Assembly (NCBI GenBank): GCA_003478935.1
Contig: QUFP01000014.1
Span: 28,505 to 92,504, forward strand
Reading direction: 5' to 3'
Source: Firmicutes bacterium AF25-13AC
GTDB taxonomy: Bacteria > Bacillota > Clostridia > Lachnospirales > Lachnospiraceae
Length of the DNA stretch: 64,000 bases
Shown piece after piece: positions 46,452-55,195 of this stretch. The notes beneath the pieces were generated by a model. That model was given only the letters and a program-made list of their open reading frames with translations. It made no database searches and was not told where the DNA came from. A program made the position numbers and the translations under genes. How positions within the stretch are numbered: the stretch's first letter is position 1; every line of letters begins with the position of its first letter.

Positions 46452-48080
46452 TTATTGTCTAGTGCCGTACAGATGGCCTGAAAACTCTCCAAACAGTGTT
46501 TCTTCTTGTTTGCGAAGGAAAATAGTAACATCAGATTCACCAAATACAGCCTGAATATGGATAGAGCCGACAGAGGTATCAAGCAGGTGAACGCGGATAT
46601 AAAGCATGTTTTCGCTAAGCCATTCTGCGCTTGCTGCGTAATGCATAGAAACAGGCACAGGCTCATCGGCACGGTTTCCTATATGAGTAGTCATATTAAG
46701 CGTACCTTCTTTTAAAACACCAAAGCCAAATTCAAAAGTCACTGTGGAATCTGTATTGGACGGGGAAACATGGCACTTTAATGCCACTTTCCCCATCGCA
46801 GATGGCGCCAGTGGATCACTCATCTCAAATGAAATCTCATCCCAAATTGTTTCATTGATTATGTTTTTATCAAGTGTCTTTGCAGCGTCAGAAGCCTTTT
46901 TGACTATATATGTCCCTCCAAAACTTGACATAATTGGCCTGAAATTTGTCAAAAAACTTGTATTTATGTCATTGACATTTTCAAATTTGTTGTTCCATGC
47001 CTCAGAAGCAGATTTATTGTGGTTAAGTGGACGTATTGCAAGCTTACTCATAAATTGCTCAAAAGCAAGTTTTTCTTCGTCAGTTGGTGTCCATGGTGCC
47101 TTTTTCTTTTCAAGCTCTGGCAAGATATGGCGAAAGATTGCATCATAGATGACTTGGTTGCCGCCCTGATAGCCTTGCGTGTCAGCAGTTGTCACGATTG
47201 CCGTGTTATATTCTGGCAAAAGAATAGCAAGCTGACCGCCCATTCCGTAGCAAACGATTGAGCCATGCTCGCCAATCCAAAACTGTAATCCATAGCCCTG
47301 GCTTTCAGATGGAACGGGACCTGTGACACATGTTGCTGTCTGAAATGAGGTCGATTCTTTAATATAATCAGCCGAAATATACTGTTTTCCATTCAACTTT
47401 CCATTATTTAAGATCAAAAGTGCAAAGAGCATAAAATCGCGTGAGGTTGCCATCAGACCAGAACCGCCCATACTAACGCCAAAACCATCTGTAAGACAAT
47501 AGGCCTCTTTTGAAAAGCCGATCTCGTCTAGCACTTTGCTTCTTAGATAATCGAGAAGCTTCATACCAGTGAGCTTTTCGACAAGAGCACACAGAGTGTG
47601 GGTGGAAGAGGTGTCATAGTGAAAGACCGTGCCTGGCTTATGGGTTGGCGGCACCGTAAAAAAGCTTTCTACCCAGTCGGTCTTTGAGCTGAACTTATCA
47701 TAGGTGGTTGTCGCGTGACAGCTTCGCATTGACAGCATATTGCGAATCGTCATCTGACGAAGCCATGGATGAGCGAGCTTTGGATCGGGAACATACTCAG
47801 GGAAAAATTTGACAATTGGATCATTAATAGAGAATCGTCCTTCCTCCTGTAACAGACCGATTGCGATGCTGACAAAGCTTTTTGTGACAGAAAACATTCG
47901 ATGAAGATCAGTCTGTCTAATCGGGGCATAATAGCCTTCTGTGATTAGGCTTCCATCCTTCCACATTAGAAAACTGTGCATCGAAATGCCCTTTTGATCG
48001 ATTTCTTTTAGTGCGTTTATAATACAGAAACGAGATAGTCCTTTTTCCTCCGAAAAAGAGGTAGCTAAAATTGTATTCAT
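46452..48080 (-). CDS. Serine hydrolase, class C beta-lactamase/esterase fold
   Basis: 542 residues, no signal peptide. The N-terminal penicillin-binding-like domain has the SxxK nucleophile in MFSVTKSFVSIAIGLL, the Tyr motif FHYDTSSTHTL and GYGLQFWIGEHGSIVCYGMGGQ (the third motif region). The C-terminal 180 residues form an extra beta domain. Likely a cytoplasmic esterase or peptidase rather than a drug-resistance enzyme. A clean promoter is upstream. Confidence 0.8.
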   Translation of the reverse strand: MNTILATSFSEEKGLSRFCIINALKEIDQKGISMHSFLMWKDGSLITEGYYAPIRQTDLHRMFSVTKSFVSIAIGLLQEEGRFSINDPIVKFFPEYVPDPKLAHPWLRQMTIRNMLSMRSCHATTTYDKFSSKTDWVESFFTVPPTHKPGTVFHYDTSSTHTLCALVEKLTGMKLLDYLRSKVLDEIGFSKEAYCLTDGFGVSMGGSGLMATSRDFMLFALLILNNGKLNGKQYISADYIKESTSFQTATCVTGPVPSESQGYGLQFWIGEHGSIVCYGMGGQLAILLPEYNTAIVTTADTQGYQGGNQVIYDAIFRHILPELEKKKAPWTPTDEEKLAFEQFMSKLAIRPLNHNKSASEAWNNKFENVNDINTSFLTNFRPIMSSFGGTYIVKKASDAAKTLDKNIINETIWDEISFEMSDPLAPSAMGKVALKCHVSPSNTDSTVTFEFGFGVLKEGTLNMTTHIGNRADEPVPVSMHYAASAEWLSENMLYIRVHLLDTSVGSIHIQAVFGESDVTIFLRKQEETLFGEFSGHLYGTRQ

Positions 48081-48111
48081 AATTCACAAAATTCCTCCAT
48101 CTTTTTCGTTC

Positions 48112-48140
48112 AGTATAACTGATTGACAAAAAAGTGTCAA
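48112..48140 (-). promoter_or_regulatory. Promoter of the serine hydrolase
   Basis: Minus-strand TTGACA (48135-48140), 17 bases, TATACT (48112-48117). TTGACA and TGTCAA words here also form an inverted repeat. Confidence 0.7.
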
Positions 48141-48232
48141 TCCACGGACACGAAAAAAACAAAGAAATTTTTCAAAAATGACGGAAACACATTTGAGAAA
48201 AAATGGTTTATTAGTAAAAATTCAAAAAAAGC

Positions 48233-48261
48233 TTGTATTTTTATCGTTTAAGTAGTAGAAT
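48233..48261 (+). promoter_or_regulatory. Promoter of the second sugar ABC operon
   Basis: TTGTAT (48233-48238), 17 bases, TAGAAT (48256-48261). Confidence 0.55.
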
Positions 48262-48317
48262 AACATCTAAGGACGTTGTTACACACAACAGAGACACAAT
48301 TCAAGGAGGATTTCTAA

Positions 48318-49808
48318 ATGGAGAAGAGAAAATTGATGGCACTGGCATCAAGTGCTGCAATGGTAATGGCTTCTATGGGCATTGCACCAGCTGTTATGGC
48401 AGATGAGGTAGAAAAGCCGGAGAAGATCACAGTAATGTTTGACGGTACCGTTTTCACACAGGAGAACGGACAGGCAGAGTTCGAGGCAAGATGGGAAGAG
48501 CTTACCGGTATTGACCTGCAGATTATTCAGCCAGACCATTCACAGTACTATGATGTATTAGGTCAGACCATCGCAGGCGGTGATTGGCCGGATGTTGTTC
48601 TGTTAGGTTCTACCTACTACGCTAGCTACGCAGCAGAGGGCGTTCTTTGGGATATGACAGAAGCATATGACAACTCCGAGCTCAAGGAGCGTATTACCGA
48701 CCAGAGCGTTATCGATGGTTTAAAGATTGATGGTTCTCTATACGGAATTTCTCCTGCAAGAGGAAACGGCTGCATCACTTATGTAAAGAAGGCATGGTTA
48801 GATAACTGTGGCTTAGAGGTTCCGACTACTTATGATGAGTATCTGGCAATGCTTGAGGCATTTACCACTGGCGATCCGGATGGAAATGGTGTTGACGGCG
48901 ATACATATGGTGTATCTTCTGCAGGTCTTATTGGAACTGAAGCTCCATATACAAACTATCTGCCGGAGTTCTATCAGGATGCTTACCCGAGCTTCTACAA
49001 GAATGATGACGGCGTATGGGTAGATGGCTTTACAGAGGATTCCATGAAGGATGCTTTAGAGAGATTAAAGAGTGCATATGAGGCTGGTTATATTGATAAG
49101 GAGTCTCTGACTAATGCAACATCTGACTGCCGTACCAAGTTCTACGAGGACAAGTTTGGTGTATTCACATACTGGGCAGGAACATGGGCAACCAACTTAA
49201 AGACAAATCTTGAGGCAAATGGTCTTGACAGTGAGCTTGTAGCAATCCCGCCGATTGAGGAGCTTGGCGCTTATACAGAGCGTGTTGCACCGGCTTGGTG
49301 TATTACTGAGGCTTGCTCAAATCCAGAAGGTGTATATAAGTACTTTATCGAGACTATGTTAGACGGCGGCGATATGCAGTTCTTATGGACATATGGTGTA
49401 GAGGGCGTTCATTGGTCAACAGCAGCAGAGGAAGTTTGCGGCGTTACATACGAGGAAGGTCAGTTCCATATGTTAGAGAACAGAGAGAAAGAAGGAACTG
49501 TTTACACAAAGAACCACATCGATCCAATGCTTGCAGTTGCTCCGCTTGAGAACGATCCAAAGGCAGAGGCAGTAGCAGAAGAGGCAAAGGTTTCCGCAGA
49601 GACTTTCCAGGAGCACAGCAAGATGGCTCAGCTGGTTGTTTCTACTGATGAGATGGCAGAGTATAACGGTGATCTGACCACACTTAAGAATGAAGTAATC
49701 GCTAAGGTTGTTACTCAGGGTATGAGCGTTGAGGATGGTATGGCATACTTTGATCAGCAGGGTGGAAATAACTGGTCTCAGAAGATTGTTGATTCTCTGA
49801 ACAACTAA
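48318..49808 (+). CDS. Extracellular solute-binding protein, sugar ABC transporter
   Basis: 496 residues, family 1 (LplA-like). Signal peptide ending PAVMADEV near residue 29, again without a lipobox Cys. Body blocks: EARWEELTGIDLQIIQPDHSQYYDV, GDWPDVVLLGSTYYASYAAEG, GNGCITYVKKAWLDNCGLEVPTTYDEYLAMLEAF-type middle and EDKFGVFTYWAGTWA. AAGGAGG precedes ATG 48318. No glycosidase is linked, so the sugar is unknown. Confidence 0.85.
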   Translation: MEKRKLMALASSAAMVMASMGIAPAVMADEVEKPEKITVMFDGTVFTQENGQAEFEARWEELTGIDLQIIQPDHSQYYDVLGQTIAGGDWPDVVLLGSTYYASYAAEGVLWDMTEAYDNSELKERITDQSVIDGLKIDGSLYGISPARGNGCITYVKKAWLDNCGLEVPTTYDEYLAMLEAFTTGDPDGNGVDGDTYGVSSAGLIGTEAPYTNYLPEFYQDAYPSFYKNDDGVWVDGFTEDSMKDALERLKSAYEAGYIDKESLTNATSDCRTKFYEDKFGVFTYWAGTWATNLKTNLEANGLDSELVAIPPIEELGAYTERVAPAWCITEACSNPEGVYKYFIETMLDGGDMQFLWTYGVEGVHWSTAAEEVCGVTYEEGQFHMLENREKEGTVYTKNHIDPMLAVAPLENDPKAEAVAEEAKVSAETFQEHSKMAQLVVSTDEMAEYNGDLTTLKNEVIAKVVTQGMSVEDGMAYFDQQGGNNWSQKIVDSLNN

Positions 49809-49884
49809 TCAGTCCCAAACCTGACTTGTATGCACTAAGTTAAAAGCGTATGCAGGACAATTGATTTGTATGACAGACGGATAG

Positions 49885-49929
49885 CTGCTGGGAGGCATAT
49901 CAATAAATTTGACTCTCAGCAGTTTTTTT
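49885..49929 (+). terminator. Intra-operon terminator after the binding-protein gene
   Basis: 10-bp stem (49885-49894 with 49913-49922, one wobble), 18-base loop, T7 run. Lies before the permeases, as in the other two importers of the window. Confidence 0.75.
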
Positions 49930-50045
49930 CGTCTTTCAGATAGATGGAAGAAGCACACATACAGTGAGATTTCTGACATCATTTTTTGATGCAGGAAAAA
50001 TCCGAAGCATCTAAATTTACAAATATAATAAAAAAGGAGAAAACG

Positions 50046-51017
50046 ATGGCAAAAAAGAACACTATAACGCTCCCAGACGGGACTGTTGTATCACACAAGA
50101 AGCCACTCAAAGAGCAGATGTATAAGTACAGATGGTTCTATTTGATGTTCCTTCCTGTATTCATCTTTGTAGTAGTATTCTACTATCTGCCAATGTTCGG
50201 TATTGTTTATTCATTTACCGAGTACAAGCTGATTAAAGATCCTGTATGGACGGGATTCAAAAACTTTGAGACTTTGTTTTCAAAGCCAATGTTCTGGCGT
50301 GCATTTAAAAATACGCTGTTTTTAAGTATCTCTAAGCTGCTTTTGAATACATTTGCGGCAGTAGTTGTTTCACTGTTATTAAACGAGATTATAAACGTTC
50401 ATTTTAAGAAGGTTGCACAGACAATTATTTATCTGCCGCATTTCTTATCTTGGGTTGTTACAGCATCTGTTTTTGGTTTGATTCTTTCCCCATCAAGCCA
50501 GGGTCTTGTAAACTCTTTCCTTGCTTCAATCGGTGTGGTTGAAAAAGGAAGCGAGATTTATTTCCTTGGAAGCTTAAAGTGGTGGACACCGGCATTCTTT
50601 GTTATTAACGTATGGAAGGATACAGGATGGCAGACCATTATCATCATGGCAACACTTGTTGGTATCAGCCAGGAAATTTATGAGGCTGCTGGTATTGATG
50701 GTGCAGGACGCTGGAAGAAGATGTGGTACATCACCATGCCGGCACTGGCAAACACGATCATCACTGTTATCATCCTGAACTTGGCAAAGGTTCTTAACTT
50801 GTTCGAGTCTGTATTCGTATTACAGAATGATGCTGTTATGGAAAAGGCAGAGGTTATTCAGACATACGTTTACAACCAGACCTTCAACAGCGGCGGTATC
50901 CCGAATTACGGTTATACTACAGCGGTAGGTTTATTCAAGTCACTTGTCGGCTGCGTACTCGTACTGATCTGTAACTATATTAGTAAGAAGGTTCGTAACG
51001 GACGCGGTATTGTTTAA
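50046..51017 (+). CDS. Sugar ABC transporter permease, LplB-like
   Basis: 323 residues, about six membrane segments; YYLPMFGIVYSFTEYKL, the EAA loop YEAAGIDGAGRWKKMWYITMPAL. ATG 50046 has AAGGAG; the in-frame upstream start at 49986 lacks one. Confidence 0.9.
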   Translation: MAKKNTITLPDGTVVSHKKPLKEQMYKYRWFYLMFLPVFIFVVVFYYLPMFGIVYSFTEYKLIKDPVWTGFKNFETLFSKPMFWRAFKNTLFLSISKLLLNTFAAVVVSLLLNEIINVHFKKVAQTIIYLPHFLSWVVTASVFGLILSPSSQGLVNSFLASIGVVEKGSEIYFLGSLKWWTPAFFVINVWKDTGWQTIIIMATLVGISQEIYEAAGIDGAGRWKKMWYITMPALANTIITVIILNLAKVLNLFESVFVLQNDAVMEKAEVIQTYVYNQTFNSGGIPNYGYTTAVGLFKSLVGCVLVLICNYISKKVRNGRGIV

Positions 51018-51032
51018 GGAGGTGGAGAACAA

Positions 51033-51875
51033 ATGAAAGATCATCCAAAGATTAGACTTTTTAATGTAATTAATGGAATCATTTTTATTCTGATCTCCAT
51101 TATCATGTTGATTCCGATTTATAAGGTATTAGTCGATTCCTTCGACTTAAGTTCTGCTTATGGTATGAGATTGTGGCCGAAGCAGTTTGGTCTGGCTGGA
51201 TATGAGAGTGTACTGTCAAATCCGACTCTGTATCGTCCACTTCTGATCTCCGTTGGAACAACACTGGCAGGTACCTTCCTTGGTCTGGCACTTTCTACAC
51301 TTGGTGCATATGTTTTAATTCAGTGGGATATGCCGGGAAGAACATTCTTTGCAAACTTCCTGCTGTTTACCATGATCTTCAACGGTGGTATGATCCCGAC
51401 TTACTTGGTTATGAAAAACTTGGGTTTAACAAATAACCTGCTCGGCGTTGTACTTCTTCCAGCAATCAATATTTATAACCTTGTTTTGATGAGAAACTTC
51501 TTCGAGGGTATTCCGCAGAGCTTGTTTGAGGCAGCAACACTTGATGGATGTACGCCAATGGCAACATTTATCAAGGTTGTACTTCCGCTTTCCAAGGCAG
51601 CACTTGCTTCCATCGGTCTGATGTTTGCAGTTGCTTACTGGAATGATTACACCAACTACAAGCTGTACATTACTGATTCTACTCTCTATAACTTCCAGAT
51701 GAAGTTAAGAAGTATCATGATGGGTAGTGATCTTCCGCAGGCAAACGGCGGTGCAACTGAGAATACCGTAAAGAGTGCGGCAATTATCATTGCAATTTTA
51801 CCATTCATGATTCTGTATCCGTTCCTGCAGAAATACTTCGTAAAGGGTGTTAATGTAGGTGCTGTAAAGGGTTAA
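51033..51875 (+). CDS. Sugar ABC transporter permease, LplC/YtcP-like
   Basis: 280 residues; EAA loop LFEAATLDGCTPMATFIKVVLPLSKA and the ending YPFLQKYFVKGVNVGAVKG. AAGGAGGTGGAG precedes ATG 51033. Pairs with the preceding permease; no ATPase in the operon. Confidence 0.9.
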   Translation: MKDHPKIRLFNVINGIIFILISIIMLIPIYKVLVDSFDLSSAYGMRLWPKQFGLAGYESVLSNPTLYRPLLISVGTTLAGTFLGLALSTLGAYVLIQWDMPGRTFFANFLLFTMIFNGGMIPTYLVMKNLGLTNNLLGVVLLPAINIYNLVLMRNFFEGIPQSLFEAATLDGCTPMATFIKVVLPLSKAALASIGLMFAVAYWNDYTNYKLYITDSTLYNFQMKLRSIMMGSDLPQANGGATENTVKSAAIIIAILPFMILYPFLQKYFVKGVNVGAVKG

Positions 51876-51890
51876 AAACAAATAAAAGGT

Positions 51891-51923
51891 GCGCTGTTGT
51901 CTTCGGATAACAGCGCCGTTTTT
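51891..51923 (+). terminator. Terminator of the second sugar ABC operon
   Basis: 11-bp stem (51891-51901 with 51906-51916) capped by a TTCG tetraloop, then CGTTTTTG. Confidence 0.8.
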
Positions 51924-51970
51924 GATTAAAAGAGGGTTTGAAGAATAGAACTTAGGAAGGGCTGGCTGTT

Positions 51971-53335
51971 ATGGCAAAGGCAAAAGTAACCGAAAAAAAT
52001 ATTAAGCTGATCCTGCAGGGCAGTATTGGAAAGGCAATTCTCGCACTGGCAGTACCTGTTGTGATCAATAGTTTTTTACAGACTATGTATAATCTGACCG
52101 ATACTTATTGGCTCGGACAGCTTGGAACAAATGAATTAGCAGCAATTAATCTTGTTTCGCCGCTACAGCAAATTGTGGTAAACTTTGGATCGGGACTTAC
52201 GGTGGCAGGTGCTGTTTTGATTGCACAGCTTATCGGAGCATCAAAAAAAGAAGAGGCAGCCTCCATGGCAAGTCAGATCTTTGTCTGCGCAATGATATTT
52301 TCCATCATCTGCGCCGGAGTTATTGCAATTTTTACCCCTACTGTGGTAAACTGGCTTGGAGCAGATGAGCCGACAGCAAAAGTTGCAAATGTGTATCTTA
52401 GGCTTGTTATTTTAGATATGCCGTTTTTATACATGGTCAATATTTTTGCAGCGATTAGGCAGGCGCAAGGTGATACAGTATCACCTATGTTTTTAAATCT
52501 GACAGGAATTTTACTTAATGTTGTACTTGACCCACTTTTAATGATTGTGATACACTGGGGAGCAGCAGGAGCAGCGCTTGCGACAGTTATTGCTAAGGCA
52601 GTTCCGGCAATGATTTCACTCGTAATCCTAAAGAGAGATACAACAGGTGTAAGGATTCGCTTAAAGGGTTTTCGCTTTGAAAAAAGCAAAATGAAAAGCA
52701 TTCTCACAGTTGGTCTTCCGACTGCAATCGGCGGAAGTACAATGCAGCTTGGCTTTCTTTTAATGAGCAGAAATGTCTATGTGTATGGTACTGGAGCAAT
52801 GGCAGCATACGGAATTGGCAACAAGGTAAATGGTCTTATCACGCTGCCGTCAAATGGTATTGGCTCAGCAGTTGCGACAATTGTTGGTCAAAACATTGGA
52901 GCAAATCAGATTGACCGCGCTGAAAAAGGCTATAAGATCGCAAGACGTGTGAGTGTTATTTTTTTGTTTGTTGGCGGACTGATTCTATCGCGTCCATTTT
53001 TATCAGAGGCGATAGTAGGGTTGTTTTCAACAGATGAAGAAGTAATAGCTATGGCTGCAGATTTTCTTAGCATCATGGCGTTATGGTGTTTTACAAATGG
53101 TATTTATAATTCCACAAGCGGTCTCTTTCAGGGAAGTGGTCATACGGAAGTTACGATGGCAGTTGATGCAACGAGGCTGTGGGTATTTCGATTTGCAACG
53201 CTTTATGTATGCGAGCATTGGCTTCATATGGGAGTTCGAAGTATCTGGTATAGCGTTGTTGTCAGCAATGCACTGTCATCTGTGATTTTGTATGTAGTAT
53301 ACCGCACGGGGCTTTGGAAGAAAAAGCGCGTGTAA
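51971..53335 (+). CDS. MATE family efflux transporter
   Basis: 454 residues, 12 membrane segments: LQGSIGKAILALAVPVVINSFLQTMYNLTDTYWLGQLG, GSGLTVAGAVLIAQLIGA, and the second-half block VATIVGQNIGANQIDRAEKG. A NorM/MepA-like exporter. Followed after about 40 bases by a HAD phosphatase in the same direction. Confidence 0.9.
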   Translation: MAKAKVTEKNIKLILQGSIGKAILALAVPVVINSFLQTMYNLTDTYWLGQLGTNELAAINLVSPLQQIVVNFGSGLTVAGAVLIAQLIGASKKEEAASMASQIFVCAMIFSIICAGVIAIFTPTVVNWLGADEPTAKVANVYLRLVILDMPFLYMVNIFAAIRQAQGDTVSPMFLNLTGILLNVVLDPLLMIVIHWGAAGAALATVIAKAVPAMISLVILKRDTTGVRIRLKGFRFEKSKMKSILTVGLPTAIGGSTMQLGFLLMSRNVYVYGTGAMAAYGIGNKVNGLITLPSNGIGSAVATIVGQNIGANQIDRAEKGYKIARRVSVIFLFVGGLILSRPFLSEAIVGLFSTDEEVIAMAADFLSIMALWCFTNGIYNSTSGLFQGSGHTEVTMAVDATRLWVFRFATLYVCEHWLHMGVRSIWYSVVVSNALSSVILYVVYRTGLWKKKRV

Positions 53336-53374
53336 TTGTATTATCATAATCTTACGGAAAGGAAGAATCATAGG

Positions 53375-54025
53375 ATGAGCTACAGACTTGCCATATTTGA
53401 TTTAGATGGAACAATTCTTGATACATTGGAGGATTTAAAGGAGAGCACAAATGCGGCGCTTGCTGCAAATGGATATCCGGCGCGGACACTTGATGAGGTG
53501 CGCTGTTTTGTTGGAAATGGAATTGGAAAGCTTATTGAGCGAGCTGTGCCTAAGGGAACGTCAAAGGAAGCGACAGAAAAGACGCTGGAGAGCTTTAAGG
53601 TTCACTATGGTATACACTGCGCAGACCACACAAAGCCTTATGATGGGATTCTAAAGCTGTTAGAGGATCTACGTAAATGCGGCATACAGACGGCAGTTGT
53701 TTCAAATAAGGCAGACTTTGCCGTGCAGGAACTTTGCAGTCAGTACTTTCCGAAAGCATTTGATTTTGTCGTTGGTGAGCGAGAAGGCATCAGAAGAAAA
53801 CCTTGCCCAGACAGCGTTTTTGAAGTTTTAAAAACACTGAAAAAGACGGCGGCAGAGGCAGTTTATATTGGTGATTCCGATGTAGATGTAGATACGGCAA
53901 AAGAAGCAGGTATGGATGGAATTTTTGTAAACTGGGGATTTCGAGGCAGAGAATTTTTGCTTGAGCATGGCGCAAAATGTGTTGTAGATACGCCGGAAGA
54001 ACTTGGAGAGTTGCTCATGCATTGA
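53375..54025 (+). CDS. HAD family hydrolase, phosphoglycolate phosphatase-like
   Basis: 216 residues. HAD motif I FDLDGTILDTLEDL, motif II VVSNKADF, motif III Lys in IRRKPCPDSVFEVL and motif IV VYIGDSDVDVDTAKEAGM, with the helical cap between motifs I and II. ATG 53375 has GGAAAGGAAG upstream. The substrate is not certain; Gph-type or general sugar phosphate. Confidence 0.85.
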   Translation: MSYRLAIFDLDGTILDTLEDLKESTNAALAANGYPARTLDEVRCFVGNGIGKLIERAVPKGTSKEATEKTLESFKVHYGIHCADHTKPYDGILKLLEDLRKCGIQTAVVSNKADFAVQELCSQYFPKAFDFVVGEREGIRRKPCPDSVFEVLKTLKKTAAEAVYIGDSDVDVDTAKEAGMDGIFVNWGFRGREFLLEHGAKCVVDTPEELGELLMH

Positions 54026-54068
54026 AAGTTTTATTTCTGTAAAAAGGAAATAGAACTTGGCTGTGGTA

Positions 54069-54467
54069 TTATTGAACTTTATTGTTGATAAAAATAGAAG
54101 CACGTTCCCGCTCTAATTCATCATGCAGCTGCCGCAAAGTCCATTTTCGATTAGTAGGTGTAAGAATTGCCTTTAAGTCGATTTGAACTTTGCGGCTCTT
54201 TAATTCGAAGAGCATACGATTCAAGTGTTTTTCACTTAGGTCACAGAAAATAAGTATGCTGTCTGCAGGCAGTTTGTTTTCTGTAACTAAAGGAGAAATA
54301 GATGCAGAAAAAGTGCTATTAACAGAGCTAATCTTTCCATTAACGATATTATCTAACGTTTCATTGTAGATAGAAGCATCTGCCTTAATCACTCGTATCT
54401 TCATATTAGAAGCGAGACGTTCAATTTCTCTTGTATTTGTAATTTGAAAGCAAATTAATTTTTCCAT
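54069..54467 (-). CDS. DUF3783-like small protein
   Basis: 132 residues. The C-terminal half (DSILIFCDLSEKHLNRMLFELKSRKVQIDLKAILTPTNRKWTLRQLHDELERE, given as the family pattern in pieces) resembles the DUF3783 domain: a Leu/Cys-rich strand, LSEKHLN, and LKAILTPTNRKWT. Function unknown. The start at ATG 54467 is chosen over ATG 54491, since AAAGGA lies between them. Convergent with the HAD gene. Confidence 0.7.
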   Translation of the reverse strand: MEKLICFQITNTREIERLASNMKIRVIKADASIYNETLDNIVNGKISSVNSTFSASISPLVTENKLPADSILIFCDLSEKHLNRMLFELKSRKVQIDLKAILTPTNRKWTLRQLHDELERERASIFINNKVQ

Positions 54468-54506
54468 AAATACTATAAAAGATCCTTTCATATATAATAA
54501 TTTGGC

Positions 54507-54544
54507 AGTCTGATTCTAGTTGTAGAGTCAGACTTTTTCTTTTA
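54507..54544 (+). terminator. Orphan terminator hairpin on the plus strand
   Basis: Stem AGTCTGATTCTA (54507-54518) with TAGAGTCAGACT (54523-54534), one mismatch, then TTTTTCTTTT. No plus-strand gene ends here, so it probably belongs to lost DNA or an unseen RNA. Confidence 0.6.
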
Positions 54545-54553
54545 GGAATCTGG

Positions 54554-54602
54554 CGAGGGAATCCTCGGCCATTTAATGACCGAGATGAAAGCGCCGCTTG
54601 CT
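54554..54602 (+). mobile_element. IS200/IS605-type right-end-like hairpins (remnant)
   Basis: GAATCCTCGG, CATTTAATG and CCGAGATGAAAGC recall the conserved end next to tnpB in IS605-type elements. The stems CGAGG/CCTCG (54554-54567) and CTCGG/CCGAG (54564-54584) exclude each other. No transposase is present. A long imperfect hairpin at about 54618-54674 (CTGCCGAAG with CTTCGGCAG) follows. Confidence 0.3.
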
Positions 54603-54748
54603 TTTATCATACCATAAATCTGCCGAAGGCGTGAAGCTTTTTTTGTTCCAAAAAGCTAAACTGTCTTCGGCAGAGAAATATAGGAAAGATTTGGGTGGCA
54701 GTCTACAGAGAAAACAGTACTGTATGTATAATATATTCTAACTATTTA

Positions 54749-54777
54749 TTGACTATATATATACTATATGATATAAT
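54749..54777 (+). promoter_or_regulatory. Strong sigma-A promoter in the scar region
   Basis: TTGACT (54749-54754), 17 bases, TATAAT (54772-54777). Confidence 0.6.
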
Positions 54778-54834
54778 ATATATGAAAATACAACCTAAAA
54801 CATCTTACGCCAACAGCTGTGGAAAGGAGGTGCT

Positions 54835-54888
54835 GTGCCAAAAGCAAGAAAGAAAAAGAACAGTTCATTTCAGACTACTATAAAATAA
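54835..54888 (+). CDS. 17-residue basic short ORF, possible gene remnant
   Basis: GTG start with AAAGGAGG at 54823-54830, reading VPKARKKKNSSFQTTIK then stop. It lies just downstream of a strong promoter. Seven of its 17 residues are Lys or Arg. It may be the start of a deleted gene or a small peptide; I do not recognise it. An overlapping frame (ATG 54782, 33 codons) is less convincing because its ATG sits at the expected transcript start. Confidence 0.3.
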   Translation: MPKARKKKNSSFQTTIK

Positions 54889-54961
54889 AAAGTCACTGTC
54901 CAAGTTAAAGGAAATATGCTAAGATAGAAAAAAGGATCCCTTAAATTCAAGCTTTTTTTAG

Positions 54962-55111
54962 GTACTCCCCGCGTAAGCGGGGGTGATCCTTTGTTTACAA
55001 GTGCATCTTGTGTATCACCATCGTATTCCCCGCGCAAGCGGGGGGAATCCTAATTAAAATTTATTTTACTATCATTTTTGAAGTTGTCCCCATATAAGTG
55101 GGGATGACTTT
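54962..55111 (+). CRISPR. Three-repeat type I-E-like mini CRISPR array (orphan, degenerate)
   Basis: Repeats start at 54962, 55023 and 55083 (period 61 and 60). Repeats 1 and 2 share GTA(C/T)TCCCCGCG(T/C)AAGCGGGGG and end in ATCCT; repeat 3 is decayed (GTTGTCCCCATATAAGTGGGG). With a 29-base repeat the spacers are 32 (54991-55022) and 31 bases (55052-55082), as in type I-E. No cas gene is in the window. The last repeat plus its T run also resembles a terminator. Confidence 0.65.
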
Positions 55112-55195
55112 TTTGTTACTAAGATAGAGAGACCGACAAAACAATCGGCTAACCGCCTTCGTAAAACTTCCGGGTTGCAAAAAAAGAAAAACCAC

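Noticed and set aside
54782-54883. 33-codon frame in the scar region
   Set aside because: Its ATG sits at the expected transcript start, so it has no room for a ribosome site; the GTG frame inside has one.
55083-55117. Third CRISPR-like repeat as a simple terminator of a gene
   Set aside because: It can fold as one, but its exact 60-base spacing from the other two repeats fits the array better, and no gene ends there.
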